Shown here in pieces: positions 32,968 to 41,832 of a stretch of DNA of 41,905 bases. The stretch is from contig WJIN01000266.1 in NCBI GenBank assembly GCA_014730295.1, positions 1 to 41,905 of the forward strand. The letters run 5' to 3'. This DNA is from Promethearchaeota archaeon. Its GTDB lineage: Archaea; Asgardarchaeota; Lokiarchaeia; Sigynarchaeales; SOKP01. Positions within the stretch are counted from its first letter, which is position 1, and each line of letters begins with the position of its first letter. The notes under the pieces were generated by a model. That model was not told where the DNA came from and made no database searches. It saw nothing but the letters and a program-made list of their open reading frames with translations. Made by a program: the position numbers and the translations under genes.

Positions 32968-34077
32968 CTAAAATACCACATAGGGAAATGAGCTTTTAAT
33001 TAATTTATCAATTTTAGGTCTTAATGCATTCAAATCAAACATATCATTAATTTCTTTCAACAATTCTGAGGGCCAAGTATGAGTAAATCTGATAATTGAT
33101 TTCTTAAATAGAGCAGTTTCCCCACCAGAAATTACTACAAAAATGCCTTTTCTTTCTGCAAGAGTAGTGACTAGAATTTTAAAATTTCCCGCATCTATGT
33201 AGCGGATGCTAGCTCCTGCTCCAAGTACTTCTTTAAACATTGTAGAAACTGCAGACAAGGCTCCCGCCATTAAATGTTCTATATTTTTTTTTTGTTGAAT
33301 TTCATCCAAAGCTTTTACTTTTCTAAAATAACAAGATGTTCCACCCTCATTGAAAATCATAAAGTTGAATATTGGAAAAGGTATCAAATATAGATAATCT
33401 GGATGGAGTATGAAATTGGAAATTATTAACAATAAACCAATTAGAGAGAGTATTAAAGCAACTGAGGTCAAAATTTCGTAAGTGGTTGTATAGAAAAATA
33501 TGTCCCTAATCAAGTATAATAAGCCATACATAATCAAAAACGTTAAACCCACTGATTCAATAAAAATGGCTCTAATTTTAATTACTTTAAGTTCCTTTAT
33601 TACTGTAGTAAAAGCTAAAAGAAACACAGAAAAGATTATAATTGATGAAAAGAAATTCGAAATACGAAAGAGAGCAAATACAAACATATCATCATATAAT
33701 CTTAACTCTGTATAATAAATACTTAGAGGAAGTCCATTTAACGACATATAAATGGGTATGATAAGCTTACTTGATACTAAGAAAATATATAATCCTAATA
33801 AAATTATTAATAAACTTAATCTGGGTCTTGGATGAGAGATCTCTTCATAATGAAAAAACAAAAACAAGATTCCTAATGGTAAAAAACTTGTCATTATCAT
33901 CATAAAAATCAGATTATTAATATTTAATCCTACAGCAGTGTTGGCAATAGCAATGCTCACTAATGTAGCCATAAGATATTTAATATCTGTTTGAAATCTT
34001 TTACTTTTATAAAAAATGATTCCCACAAGTACAAATAAGGTACCAGAGATAGTTAGAATCAAAATATTTGAAATCAT
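32968..34077 (-). CDS. Multi-pass (about seven-helix) membrane protein fused to a longin/roadblock-like domain
   Basis: The N-terminal 230 residues form about seven hydrophobic helices, with no sequence match to rhodopsins or known transporters. After a loop the chain continues FNFMIFNEGGTSCYFRKV, then a helix IEHLMAGALSAVSTMFKEVL, strands ASIRYIDAGNFKILVTTLA and KGIFVVISGG, and a final helix. This strand-helix-strand order is that of the longin/roadblock-like domains of Asgard archaea, which bind small GTPases. It would put a GTPase platform on the cytoplasmic face of the membrane. Signal sensing by the helices is possible but unproven. No GTPase gene is adjacent. Confidence 0.7.
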   Translation of the reverse strand: MISNILILTISGTLFVLVGIIFYKSKRFQTDIKYLMATLVSIAIANTAVGLNINNLIFMMIMTSFLPLGILFLFFHYEEISHPRPRLSLLIILLGLYIFLVSSKLIIPIYMSLNGLPLSIYYTELRLYDDMFVFALFRISNFFSSIIIFSVFLLAFTTVIKELKVIKIRAIFIESVGLTFLIMYGLLYLIRDIFFYTTTYEILTSVALILSLIGLLLIISNFILHPDYLYLIPFPIFNFMIFNEGGTSCYFRKVKALDEIQQKKNIEHLMAGALSAVSTMFKEVLGAGASIRYIDAGNFKILVTTLAERKGIFVVISGGETALFKKSIIRFTHTWPSELLKEINDMFDLNALRPKIDKLIKSSFPYVVF

Positions 34078-34245
34078 ACATAAATAATTTCGTATAGCTT
34101 TTTTAAATATATCTGAAGATCTCTTTCCATAATCGGAATTATTTATATATCATTCAATGAATATGATAAATTATTGGTATTTTTAATATGCGAATTCTAC
34201 TTAGGTAATAAATAAAATAATATCACCCCAAAAGGGAATTTTTTT

Positions 34246-35146
34246 GTGAAAGAATTAGAAAATAGAACGTGCTTCATCACAGGAGCAGCAAATGGTATCG
34301 GGAGAACTTTTGCAACAAAATTGGCGGAAGAGGATATGAATCTTTTTTTGGGTGATATAGATATTATGAATTTAGAAAAAACCATCAACGAAGTCAAAGA
34401 AATAGGGATCAGCGTTTATGGGTCAAAATGTGATGTCTCTAAAATAGAAGATTACCAGAATGCAAAAAAAAGATTTTATTCCAAATATGATTAATTAGAT
34501 TTATACATAAAAAATGCTGGAATTGCCTTCTGTTGAAATATACTCGCACTCACCTTACAAGATTGGGCAAAAGTATTCGATGTAAATCCATGGGGTACTA
34601 TTAATTCTATACATATATTTCTTCCAGATTTGATAAAAAGACGAGAAGAACATAGTGTCAATGCCTCTTCTGGGGCAGGAGTAATTGGATTACCTAAACC
34701 ACCTCCCTACATTTGTTCGAAATTCGCTTTGGTTGAACTTTCTGAAGCCATTTTTGGGCAACTCAATATTTTTAATATCCATGTCTCTGTTGTAATTCCC
34801 TCCTATATAAAAATCCGATATCTATCTCAAAAGTGAAATTAGATATCCTCAAAAGCTTATAGATGATGTAGATGATCAAGAATTAAAAGAAATTTCAGAT
34901 GATCTCCTTACCCAAATGCAAAATCAAGCTATGCCAACTGAAAAGGCGGTAAAAAAATATATTAAAGGAATCAAAAACGAACAATTTTACATTTATGATA
35001 ATAAATCCCTATTAAGGAGTATAATAGTGAAAGGGAAGGATCCGGAGAAATATGAACAATTTTTAATCAATTATAATAAGTCCAGTTGGAAATTCACCAA
35101 AGCCCACTTTCAGAAATATGGAATAAATCTCGAGAATTATTATTGA
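34246..35146 (+). pseudogene. Decayed short-chain dehydrogenase/reductase
   Basis: Starting at GTG 34246, the frame gives KELENRTCFITGAANGIGR (the TGxxxGIG coenzyme motif) and then meets TAA at about 34492 in the middle of YSKYD-LDLYIKNAG, where SDRs normally read LDLLINNAG. A TGA follows 36 bases later after AGIAFC, and the same frame resumes with the catalytic ASSGAG and YICSK (YxxxK) stretches to a TGA near 34836. The C-terminal part (34916-35146) is in another frame. Two in-frame stops plus a frameshift show a lost gene; the enzyme was complete at about 290 residues. Confidence 0.8.
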
Positions 35147-35275
35147 AGCATTGTGTCAGCGTTAATTATTATCATCGAATTTAATTTTTGTGGTTCTTTA
35201 CACAGACACCCAGTAGGTTAATCGAGAATTATAAAAAAATTTATTTAAGAATAATAATTATTGTTATTACTTATT

Positions 35276-35284
35276 ACTATATAG
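35276..35284 (+). promoter_or_regulatory. Candidate promoter of the uS10 gene
   Basis: A CTATATAG TATA-like box lies about 54 bases before the ATG at 35334, which would give a leader of roughly 25-30 bases. Confidence 0.3.
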
Positions 35285-35333
35285 AATGAATTAAAATGAC
35301 TCCTAATAAGTAAAACCTCATTGGTGCACACGA

Positions 35334-35639
35334 ATGCAAAAAGCTAGAATCCGATTATCATCTATCGACCTCGAAGCTCTCAAATCTGTTTGCGAGCAAA
35401 TCGAAACTGTCTGTAAAACGCAAGGAATTAAGAAGTATGGCCCCATACCGTTACCGACAAAACGTTTGGAAGTCCCTACGAGAAAAGCGCCTTCAGGTCA
35501 AGGCACAGCTACATGGGCTAAATTCGAGATGCGAATCCATAAAAGACTCTTCGAGGTAATCGCGAATGAAAAAAGCATGCACCTAATAATGAAAATTCAA
35601 ATACCGGAGTCAGTACTTGTCGAAATCGAGCTAATGTAA
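35334..35639 (+). CDS. rps10: Ribosomal protein uS10
   Basis: This 101-residue small-subunit protein has the full uS10 pattern: MQKARIRLSSIDLEALKSVC, then GPIPLPTKRLEVPTRKAPSG with the RNA-contacting loop, then FEMRIHKRLFEVIA and a short C-terminus PESVLVEIEL. It is the archaeal/eukaryotic (S20e) form. In many archaea the gene follows the elongation factor EF1A gene; here a decayed SDR lies upstream and a TnpB gene converges from downstream, so it stands alone. Confidence 0.97.
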   Translation: MQKARIRLSSIDLEALKSVCEQIETVCKTQGIKKYGPIPLPTKRLEVPTRKAPSGQGTATWAKFEMRIHKRLFEVIANEKSMHLIMKIQIPESVLVEIELM

Positions 35640-35718
35640 TTATTCTCTCTATCAAATTAGGATATTATTAAGTATCTTCAAAAAATTCTATATGAATGTA
35701 CCGATAGATCGGAAAAAA

Positions 35719-37590
35719 TTATACTTCTTGAATCAATTTTTTTGACTCAAGTTGATTAGTTTTTCCATTTTTAAATCTTTTCGGTATCACTGCGAAACCC
35801 CTATCCCCACTTTTACATGAGGATAGAGCTGTTTGTCGCAGCCTACCCCACTTTTCCTTGCAGGATACCTCATCCATCGAGGGTTGCTTCCGTATAAAGG
35901 GATATAACAATTTGCTTCTATCTTGCTCTTTCTTATTTGAAGTGCTCTTTTTGTTTCCTTGTTTTCTTTCTTTTAATTTAAGCTTTTCTTGTTCGCTTCT
36001 TCTAAGATCACCTTCTCTTATGTTAGCATAAAAAATCCTATGATCAAGATATTCGAACAAAATATTCACGCCACCATTAAGGTCGCGATCCATATTACTT
36101 TTACAAGTATTGCATATTATCGTGCGCTCATCTGTATCCCTTTTCTTTAATTTACCACATATACAACATTTCTTAGTGGTGTTATATTCATCGACTTTTA
36201 CTATTCGTTTACCGACTTGCTTTGACTTATCGGCTAAAAGTCGACTGAATCGCCCAAGCGATCCTGAGTTATGCGATGAGTGATTTTTTGTTTCATTTTT
36301 GGCATTTAGTAAACTCTTTCCCGTTCCGGGCTTATGTTTTGCCATTTCCTTTACACTTAAATCCCCAATAACTAAAATGGATTCCTGGCAATAATGCGTG
36401 AGAAAATATGCTATTTGGTGTTGATAATCTTTCATTTGGCAAGACATTTTATGTTGCATTCTTGCACGTTTTTTATCATATTTCTTATATTTTCGGCTTT
36501 TTCGTTTTGGATCCAATTGGGGATTAAATAAATAAGAGATGTTTATATAATCACTCTCTAAATTCTCTTTTCTTTTTCTTTGGTTATTTTTTTTTACTTC
36601 TTTATTGGTCTTCTCTTTTTTTTTCTGATTTTCTTTTTTATTCTTATTCTTTTTTCCCCGATTTGCACCAAAACAATGATCTCTCATGAACATAATTCCG
36701 AATTTTTTTCTTTTTCTCTTTTGCTTCTTTTTAGATTTATCATCCGCTTTCTCTGTAGGATTATTATCTGGTTTCTTTGCATACTTAGGATTTGGTTTCT
36801 TTGGAGGTTTTCCTTCAGTTCGCCTTTTCCAATATAAATCAGCTCTTCGATTTTTAATAATCATTGTTTCAAGGTTCGTATTGACACCAGCAACTAAATT
36901 AGATACACCTAGATCAAATGCATTCACTTTTCCATTATCTTCAAATGGAGGTGTTTCAAACTTGTAAGTAAGGCATATAAAAAACCAATCTTTTTTATCT
37001 TTTTTTACTTCAATAATTTGGGGATCATTAATGAAAGGATCGAGAATATAATTATATCCCCCAATTTTTTTTTCCCTATGTGCTGATCTCATGTCGAAAT
37101 GTAGTTTTACATCTTTTTTAGGGTGCTTGTGGGTAAGTTGTATTTGATTATTTCTGAAGTAAACTCCTGAATTAACTTGTGGATATCGCATGGTAAAGAA
37201 ATTATTTTTGTATCTTCCACTCCTAAAACCCGGTGGTCGAGCTGTTTCGTCTCCATTTTTTCTTTTATTAAAAAATGAATTATAGTCTTGGTTTAACCTT
37301 TTTAATGCTTGTTGGTAAACTTGAGAATATACCCATTTATATTCAGGATTTTCTTCTTTAAATTGGGGTAATTTTTTTATTTGTTTATTTACCGTTAACT
37401 TTCTTTTTCTCTTCTCTTTTTTTGGAAGATCTTTTATCTCTTCGTAATTTTTTCTTCGCTCATCGAGTCCCATATTATAAATCTTCCTGGTTTTTTCTGC
37501 TAAATCCCATAAGACTTCTTTCTGGTCTGGATCGGGAAATATTCTTATCTTTTGACCCAAAAATACAGAGTTTTCGTCTTCTTTTTCCAT
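35719..37590 (-). CDS. tnpB: Long TnpB (IS200/IS605 OrfB-type RNA-guided nuclease)
   Basis: The N-terminal part has the OrfB helix-turn-helix-like KIRIFPDPDQKEVLWDLAEK. RuvC-I is VNAFDLGVSN (Asp226). RuvC-II reads ILVIGDLSVKEM, with Gly409-Asp410 where TnpB normally has Glu-Asp. The zinc finger is CCICGKLKKR (C475/C478) with CNTC (C493/C496), and RuvC-III is DRDLNGGVN. At 623 residues it is far longer than the usual 350-450. A Lys/Asn-rich, low-complexity insert of about 100 residues (roughly 255-360) sits between RuvC-I and -II, and a basic C-terminal tail of about 110 follows. No TnpA transposase is nearby. The replaced Glu may be compensated by the next Asp, as the GD form also occurs in other archaeal members. 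Confidence 0.88.
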   Translation of the reverse strand: MEKEDENSVFLGQKIRIFPDPDQKEVLWDLAEKTRKIYNMGLDERRKNYEEIKDLPKKEKRKRKLTVNKQIKKLPQFKEENPEYKWVYSQVYQQALKRLNQDYNSFFNKRKNGDETARPPGFRSGRYKNNFFTMRYPQVNSGVYFRNNQIQLTHKHPKKDVKLHFDMRSAHREKKIGGYNYILDPFINDPQIIEVKKDKKDWFFICLTYKFETPPFEDNGKVNAFDLGVSNLVAGVNTNLETMIIKNRRADLYWKRRTEGKPPKKPNPKYAKKPDNNPTEKADDKSKKKQKRKRKKFGIMFMRDHCFGANRGKKNKNKKENQKKKEKTNKEVKKNNQRKRKENLESDYINISYLFNPQLDPKRKSRKYKKYDKKRARMQHKMSCQMKDYQHQIAYFLTHYCQESILVIGDLSVKEMAKHKPGTGKSLLNAKNETKNHSSHNSGSLGRFSRLLADKSKQVGKRIVKVDEYNTTKKCCICGKLKKRDTDERTIICNTCKSNMDRDLNGGVNILFEYLDHRIFYANIREGDLRRSEQEKLKLKERKQGNKKSTSNKKEQDRSKLLYPFIRKQPSMDEVSCKEKWGRLRQTALSSCKSGDRGFAVIPKRFKNGKTNQLESKKLIQEV

Positions 37591-39034
37591 AATGTTATCA
37601 GGTAAATTTATGGTGAAATAAATTTTTAATTCATAAAATGATACCCATTTTTCGAGTATAAAATGGTAGACACTGCAGATTTACTAAAGATTGATTTTTC
37701 CTTTAAAAAGGCGATTTTTTCTTAATATGATATGCTCTATCGCCTCAATTCTCTTTTTGTCGCCGAATTGGTACAATCTTATGAATTTAAGTTATATTAT
37801 CATAACATGGAGATGATATAAGCAAAAGCAATATCCAGGTGTTATCAGTCAATGATTTTTTGTCTACAAAAAAGTGCGTAAAGTTTTTAATCAATACATT
37901 AATTTTTCTTATTTTTTGGGATATAATAAGAAAAATTCTCTTCTCCTTTAAAACCTCCGACAAAAAAAAGTTATATCAGTATTACATCCCTCTGTCTCCA
38001 ATGGATTCAATGTAAAAAATAAGAATAAATATTAAAATGCCAGATTTTAGTAAAACCAAGATGTCTAATTCTCTCCATATAATTTAGATGATTAAATAAT
38101 TTAAAAGGTTTGCTTTCTGTATTTAATCATACTAAATTCATTGGTATATTGTAAATTGGGAGTTCTTAATAAAAATTTAAGAATAATTGATTATCTTACT
38201 GAAAATCACAAACTTATGAATAAGAACTTAGCGTTCCTTAGCTTATCTATTAAAGTTAATTAAAGGGATTAAGAGATCAGAAGGAATAATGCCCATTTTT
38301 CCCCAATTTTAAATCATATAACTTATTAAAGTTAGTTGACTTTCTGATCTCCACTCAAAATTACTAATACTAAGGTTTCTATAGAATTAATATTCATAAA
38401 TTAGGAAATATCTTGTTTAAAAGAGTATTCTTAATCTATTGGGGATTGTCAAAGATTTTTATGGGAAGATTTGTTTGAAAAAATAAAAAAATCACTATTT
38501 TTCAGGAAAAAAATTAAAAAGTAAAATATCTCAAATACATATTTTCTGGGTTAATGAAAATCCCATCTCAGAATTTTAGAACGGCTTTCATTACTAATAT
38601 ATAAAACACTGGAAAAACCAATGATGTGGAAAACCAGCATAATGAACAACCCTTCTCTTTTTTTTTTTTAATTTTATTTTTTGTCGGGGGGACTTGATCA
38701 TTCACATCATTCCGACTAATTCCCATAATGCTCCGCCAAGATTCAAAAAGGGGAAAAACCAGAGGTGTGGGGTTGTTTATTATTTCGAGCAATCTTATCT
38801 TTTAGCTCTTCTAATCCCCTTCTATTTACATCAGTTATTAAATTTGAATGATTCCTATATCTAAATTCAGATACTTTCAAGCTTTCTTTAACTACTTTTA
38901 ATCGATTGATTTTTATGAAATTTTGGTTTTTAGTGTATTTTGAGAATTTATATATGGTTTTATGATCTTATGGATCTTGAGAAATTACGATCTACCATAA
39001 TTATAATGCATATTAATTGAAAAAGGGAAGTATT
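37591..39034. other. 1.4 kb gene-poor AT-rich region
   Basis: No credible gene was found. A perfect 13-base inverted repeat (AATTTTTCTTATT at 37901-37913 with AATAAGAAAAATT at 37925-37937) could form a hairpin. A second pair, AGGCGAT/ATCGCCT at about 37709-37745, lies nearer the TnpB start. Two loosely similar stretches near 38610 and 38750 share GGAAAAACCA. The region may be eroded mobile-element DNA next to tnpB. A 74-residue frame on the minus strand at 38568-38792 is hydrophobic at its end but not convincing. Confidence 0.4.
37901..37937. repeat. Perfect 13-base inverted repeat
   Basis: AATTTTTCTTATT and its exact complement AATAAGAAAAATT flank an 11-base loop. It lies about 310 bases upstream of the tnpB start. 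It may be an end of the tnpB element, a terminator-like hairpin or chance in AT-rich DNA. Confidence 0.45.
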
Positions 39035-40048
39035 ATGCCTAAATTTAAAGATGATAATGATAAAGTAAAATTTCCAAATCTTCCTGAGAAGTTGAGAACT
39101 ATCATCTTTAAATTAGAAATTCATGGTATTATCGAAAGGTTGGATTCCGGCATAAAATTTCACGTAAAACAGTATGAACAATTAGAAAATGAAATGCTTT
39201 CATATTTATCTCAAGTTGAGAATGATTTTATTAAAGAAATTTACGATACAATCAAAGCAGACCATCCCGATACCGGATATATCAAGACCATTTCAGTTCC
39301 ATGTAGTTATCAAGATTTACTTGTAATATATCAATTTCATTTTTCCTTAGAAGATCCATTAATTTTGAGTGCAAAAAATAAAAAATTCTTGGAAGAAAAA
39401 AATGAGTCTGGGGTATCTGGGGTATCAGCACCCCAGCATGAAATGGGAGTAGAAAGCCGGAAACTTGATTTTGAGGATTTATTCAAGTGGTTAGAAGAGA
39501 AGAAATGGGAGTATTGCATCTGGATTTCCAAGTCTGATAGAGATCATAATATCCAGATTAAAGGAAATTTAAATGTAAATGGTACTACGTTCAAGAAGAT
39601 TGTAAGAGGTCTAAACCTTTCATTTAGCCCAAAGAATGGAAGGATAACTATTGTTCATAGTAAAGGAGATAAAGATAATGGGTTATATTTTGCGTGGCAA
39701 CTAACAAATACCGGGCATAATGATTTCTGGATAAAAGATGAGCTAACTTGGGAACTTTTCATTCAAAACCTACAAAAGAAATTAGAACCCTGTAATCTCA
39801 CTCCCGAAGAATTTAAAGAATTACTCGAATGTTTAAAGGATGTAAAAGACGACCAATTAGTTTTTCAATTAGAAACCGCTAACCTGATCGGTCCGAGAGA
39901 TGTTATTAAAAAACTATTCAATAAAGCATGTTTGATTTACCGTAGAGTGAGGCATAGAGGTAGATATTTTCCCGTATTAGTAAAAATTGACAAGTCGAAA
40001 GGTCCTTATGAAATTGAGTTTATCGGACCGCACGGACCGACAAGATGA
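39035..40048 (+). CDS. Unknown protein, first gene of a two-gene module next to the CRISPR array
   Basis: This 337-residue protein is not recognised. It is mixed alpha/beta and soluble, with no cysteine motif or nucleotide-binding loop. A short linker at about residue 125-135 has a doubled SGV from a 9-base tandem repeat, dividing an N-terminal part (helical, EIHGIIERLDSG) from a C-terminal one. The latter has KKWEYCIWISKSDRDH, GRITIVHSKGDKDNG and the basic IYRRVRHRGRYFPVLVKID. The ATG at 39035, with a GGGAAG before it, is preferred over the TTG at 39017. The next gene follows after 15 bases, so the two form an operon. Function unknown; DNA binding is possible from the basic end. Confidence 0.6.
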   Translation: MPKFKDDNDKVKFPNLPEKLRTIIFKLEIHGIIERLDSGIKFHVKQYEQLENEMLSYLSQVENDFIKEIYDTIKADHPDTGYIKTISVPCSYQDLLVIYQFHFSLEDPLILSAKNKKFLEEKNESGVSGVSAPQHEMGVESRKLDFEDLFKWLEEKKWEYCIWISKSDRDHNIQIKGNLNVNGTTFKKIVRGLNLSFSPKNGRITIVHSKGDKDNGLYFAWQLTNTGHNDFWIKDELTWELFIQNLQKKLEPCNLTPEEFKELLECLKDVKDDQLVFQLETANLIGPRDVIKKLFNKACLIYRRVRHRGRYFPVLVKIDKSKGPYEIEFIGPHGPTR

Positions 40049-40063
40049 TTACAAGATTTAACC

Positions 40064-40990
40064 GTGAGAGCATTTGAAACAGTTGAAAGTCTGGATCACT
40101 TTGAGTTTCTCATCCATAATTTATTAGAAAGCATGATTGATACAAATGAATTGATTAGATATGGATATAGCATTGAGGAAGATACAAATAACATCATAAA
40201 AGAACTCAAAAAAGAAATTCAAACAAATCAGCAGGAAGCTCTTGCGTATATCTCGGAAGTGAATACAGATAATTATAACTTGCACCTTCAAAGAGAAGTT
40301 CAATTAGCAGGAATGGATCAAAGATTAACGGGTATGCACTCTTACATTGTCCAGCAAGGTGATACCTTACAAATCATACAAGACGGCATTTATACTTTAG
40401 AAAATGAGATAATCCCGGATTTAAAAACGGAGCTTCAATCTTTTTATTCTGAAAATAACAAGTTTCAGAGTCAAAATACAAAAAACATTTTAGATTTAGT
40501 TTCGGGTGTGAAAACAATTTCAGGAAATCTTGAAAAGTTAATTCATTCTCAGTTCGAAGTAAAAGATGTTATTCACGAAAAAATAGAGAAAAGGCATGAA
40601 GACACAAACCAGCTAATTAAAGATACCTCTAACGAAATTAAAGACCATGTCTCGCATGCTGTAGAACATAATAGTAAAAAACTTGAAGAATCCTTAAAAA
40701 ATATCATTACAGAAGAATTTAATGGACTTAGAAATACTATAAAATCAAATCTTTCTTCACTTCTAAAAGTCATTCATGCATTACCCAGAGCAACAACTAA
40801 AGAGCTCATAAAAGAAGTTCAAGACAATGTTTTCCGCTCAAGAAGTACGATTTACAATTACCTTAAGTATTTACAAGAGCAAGGTTTATTAAAACATAAG
40901 CTCTTAAGGATTAAAAAACCAGGAAGACCATCCCGGATTTATCGTTTAACAAAAAAAGCGAAGAGACTCTTTAAGATGAATAAGAAATAG
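40064..40990 (+). CDS. Coiled-coil protein with C-terminal winged helix, second gene of the module
   Basis: This 308-residue protein has a long predicted coiled coil from about residue 20 to 235 (for example KELKKEIQTNQQEAL and the later HEKIEKRHEDTNQLIKD). A winged-helix domain follows in the last 70 residues: ATTKELIKEVQDNVFRSRST, IYNYLKYLQEQGLLKHKLL and a basic wing KKPGRPSRIYRLTKKAKRLF. It is probably a DNA-binding regulator or a structural factor that bridges DNA. It starts at GTG, 15 bases after the previous gene. Its stop is 30 bases before the first CRISPR repeat, so its transcript may run into the array, antisense to the inferred crRNA strand. Confidence 0.65.
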   Translation: MRAFETVESLDHFEFLIHNLLESMIDTNELIRYGYSIEEDTNNIIKELKKEIQTNQQEALAYISEVNTDNYNLHLQREVQLAGMDQRLTGMHSYIVQQGDTLQIIQDGIYTLENEIIPDLKTELQSFYSENNKFQSQNTKNILDLVSGVKTISGNLEKLIHSQFEVKDVIHEKIEKRHEDTNQLIKDTSNEIKDHVSHAVEHNSKKLEESLKNIITEEFNGLRNTIKSNLSSLLKVIHALPRATTKELIKEVQDNVFRSRSTIYNYLKYLQEQGLLKHKLLRIKKPGRPSRIYRLTKKAKRLFKMNKK

Positions 40991-41019
40991 TATAAGTTAA
41001 AGATTAAAAATGATAATTA

Positions 41020-41353
41020 CAGTACACCCCCACTTACGTGGGGATAATTTTTTCGTCTATTTTGGATTTTCTCAATTTTTCGGTACACCCCCACTTACGT
41101 GGGGATAATGCTTGATATGTAACAGTAAAAAAGTTTTGTTTCGGTACACCCCCACTTACGTGGGGATAATAATCTCTCTGCGAACTTCTTCTACATCATT
41201 CACGGTACACCCCCACTTACGTGGGGATAATAAAAGATTATTTAAGAAAATCAAAATTACTTACGGTACACCCCCACTTACGTGGGGATAATTTTTTATA
41301 TTTTCTTTCTTAGATTGGCTTCTTCGGTACACCCCCACTTACGTGGGGATAAT
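41020..41353 (-). CRISPR. CRISPR array, six 29-base repeats and five 32-base spacers (I-E-like)
   Basis: Repeats lie at 41020-41048, 41081-41109, 41142-41170, 41203-41231, 41264-41292 and 41325-41353. Each is 29 bases, from CGGTACACCCCC to GTGGGGATAAT, with a CCCCAC/GTGGGG stem. All five spacers are 32 bases and differ. The 29/32 geometry and the stem match type I-E. Aligned with the E. coli repeat, the crRNA strand would be minus, with an 8-base handle GTGTACCG. The first repeat on the left carries one change (CAG for CGG), which fits a leader-distal end and places the leader on the right. No cas gene is in the window. Confidence 0.97.
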
Positions 41354-41564
41354 TTATAACATGGCCAAATATAAATTTTATCTTGAGGAAATTTTATCTT
41401 GAGGACAAATTGCTGATTCTTCCAAATTGCTGATTGGGAAATTCTTCCAAATTGCTGATTGGGAAACCCTCCAAAAAGAGAAAAAATTCTGCTATCTTGG
41501 GGGCTCAAACCTAATTTTATAAAGACACTAATTATTTTTAATTTTTTGTTATTCATTAAACCGA
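41354..41564 (-). promoter_or_regulatory. Putative CRISPR leader region
   Basis: The AT-rich stretch right of the last repeat lies on the leader side inferred from the repeat orientation and the changed distal repeat. It contains the tandem repeats at 41375-41473 and an AATTTTTTGTTATT tract near 41540. No promoter could be pinned down. Confidence 0.4.
41375..41473. repeat. Nested tandem repeats on the leader side of the CRISPR array
   Basis: Two 16-base copies of ATTTTATCTTGAGGA plus one base lie at 41375-41406. They are followed by three copies of AAATTGCTGATT, starting at 41407, 41424 and 41449. The last two belong to a 25-base unit and the first to a shortened 17-base one. The frame running through them on the minus strand is an artefact of the repeats. 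Confidence 0.8.
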
Positions 41565-41741
41565 TTAATTTTTATTTATCAAGGAAATTATATAAGATAA
41601 TAACGGTGTAAGCGAATCCGTTATATTATAGGTTCCAATAGGCTCAATTTGCTTTTCGGTTCCTTTTCTTCCTTTTCCCTTAAACATTTTGTAATATTCG
41701 GAATATTTCCCCTTCTCCGTGTTCGTCCGCTTAACTGCCAT
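41565..41741 (-). CDS. Small basic protein, unknown
   Basis: This 58-residue frame begins MAVKRTNTEKGKYSEYYKMF and continues with a KGKGRKG basic patch and a hydrophobic end (LTPLLSYIISLINKN). It contains no cysteines and matches no known family. It lies between the CRISPR leader side and the PIN-domain gene, reading away from the latter. It could be an antitoxin, but there is no ribbon-helix-helix or AbrB pattern to support that. Confidence 0.4.
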   Translation of the reverse strand: MAVKRTNTEKGKYSEYYKMFKGKGRKGTEKQIEPIGTYNITDSLTPLLSYIISLINKN

Positions 41742-41832
41742 TTTATTGTATAGCTCTTGTTCTAAAAAATTTAATTTTAAATCTTTCCTTTAGAATAATG
41801 AGAGAAAAATACTAATTATTAATTAAGTTATC

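Noticed and set aside
34492..34532. In-frame TGA in the SDR as a second selenocysteine
   Set aside because: A TAA lies just upstream in the same frame and a frameshift follows, so this is ordinary decay.
36580..36967. Hydrophobic plus-strand frames inside tnpB
   Set aside because: They are the antisense reading of the lysine-rich insert (AAA/AAG read back as TTT/CTT), not genes.
38568..38792. 74-residue minus-strand frame
   Set aside because: It contains a long lysine run from poly-T DNA and no family pattern; its hydrophobic end may be chance.
39408..39436. Doubled TCTGGGGTA and CTGGGGT/ACCCCAG inverted repeat inside a gene
   Set aside because: It encodes a linker with doubled SGV and stays in frame; it is more likely a small local duplication than a regulatory hairpin.
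41296..41556. 86-residue minus-strand frame overlapping the last CRISPR repeat
   Set aside because: It runs through the sixth repeat and the tandem repeats at 41375-41473; its repeated peptide simply mirrors the DNA repeats.
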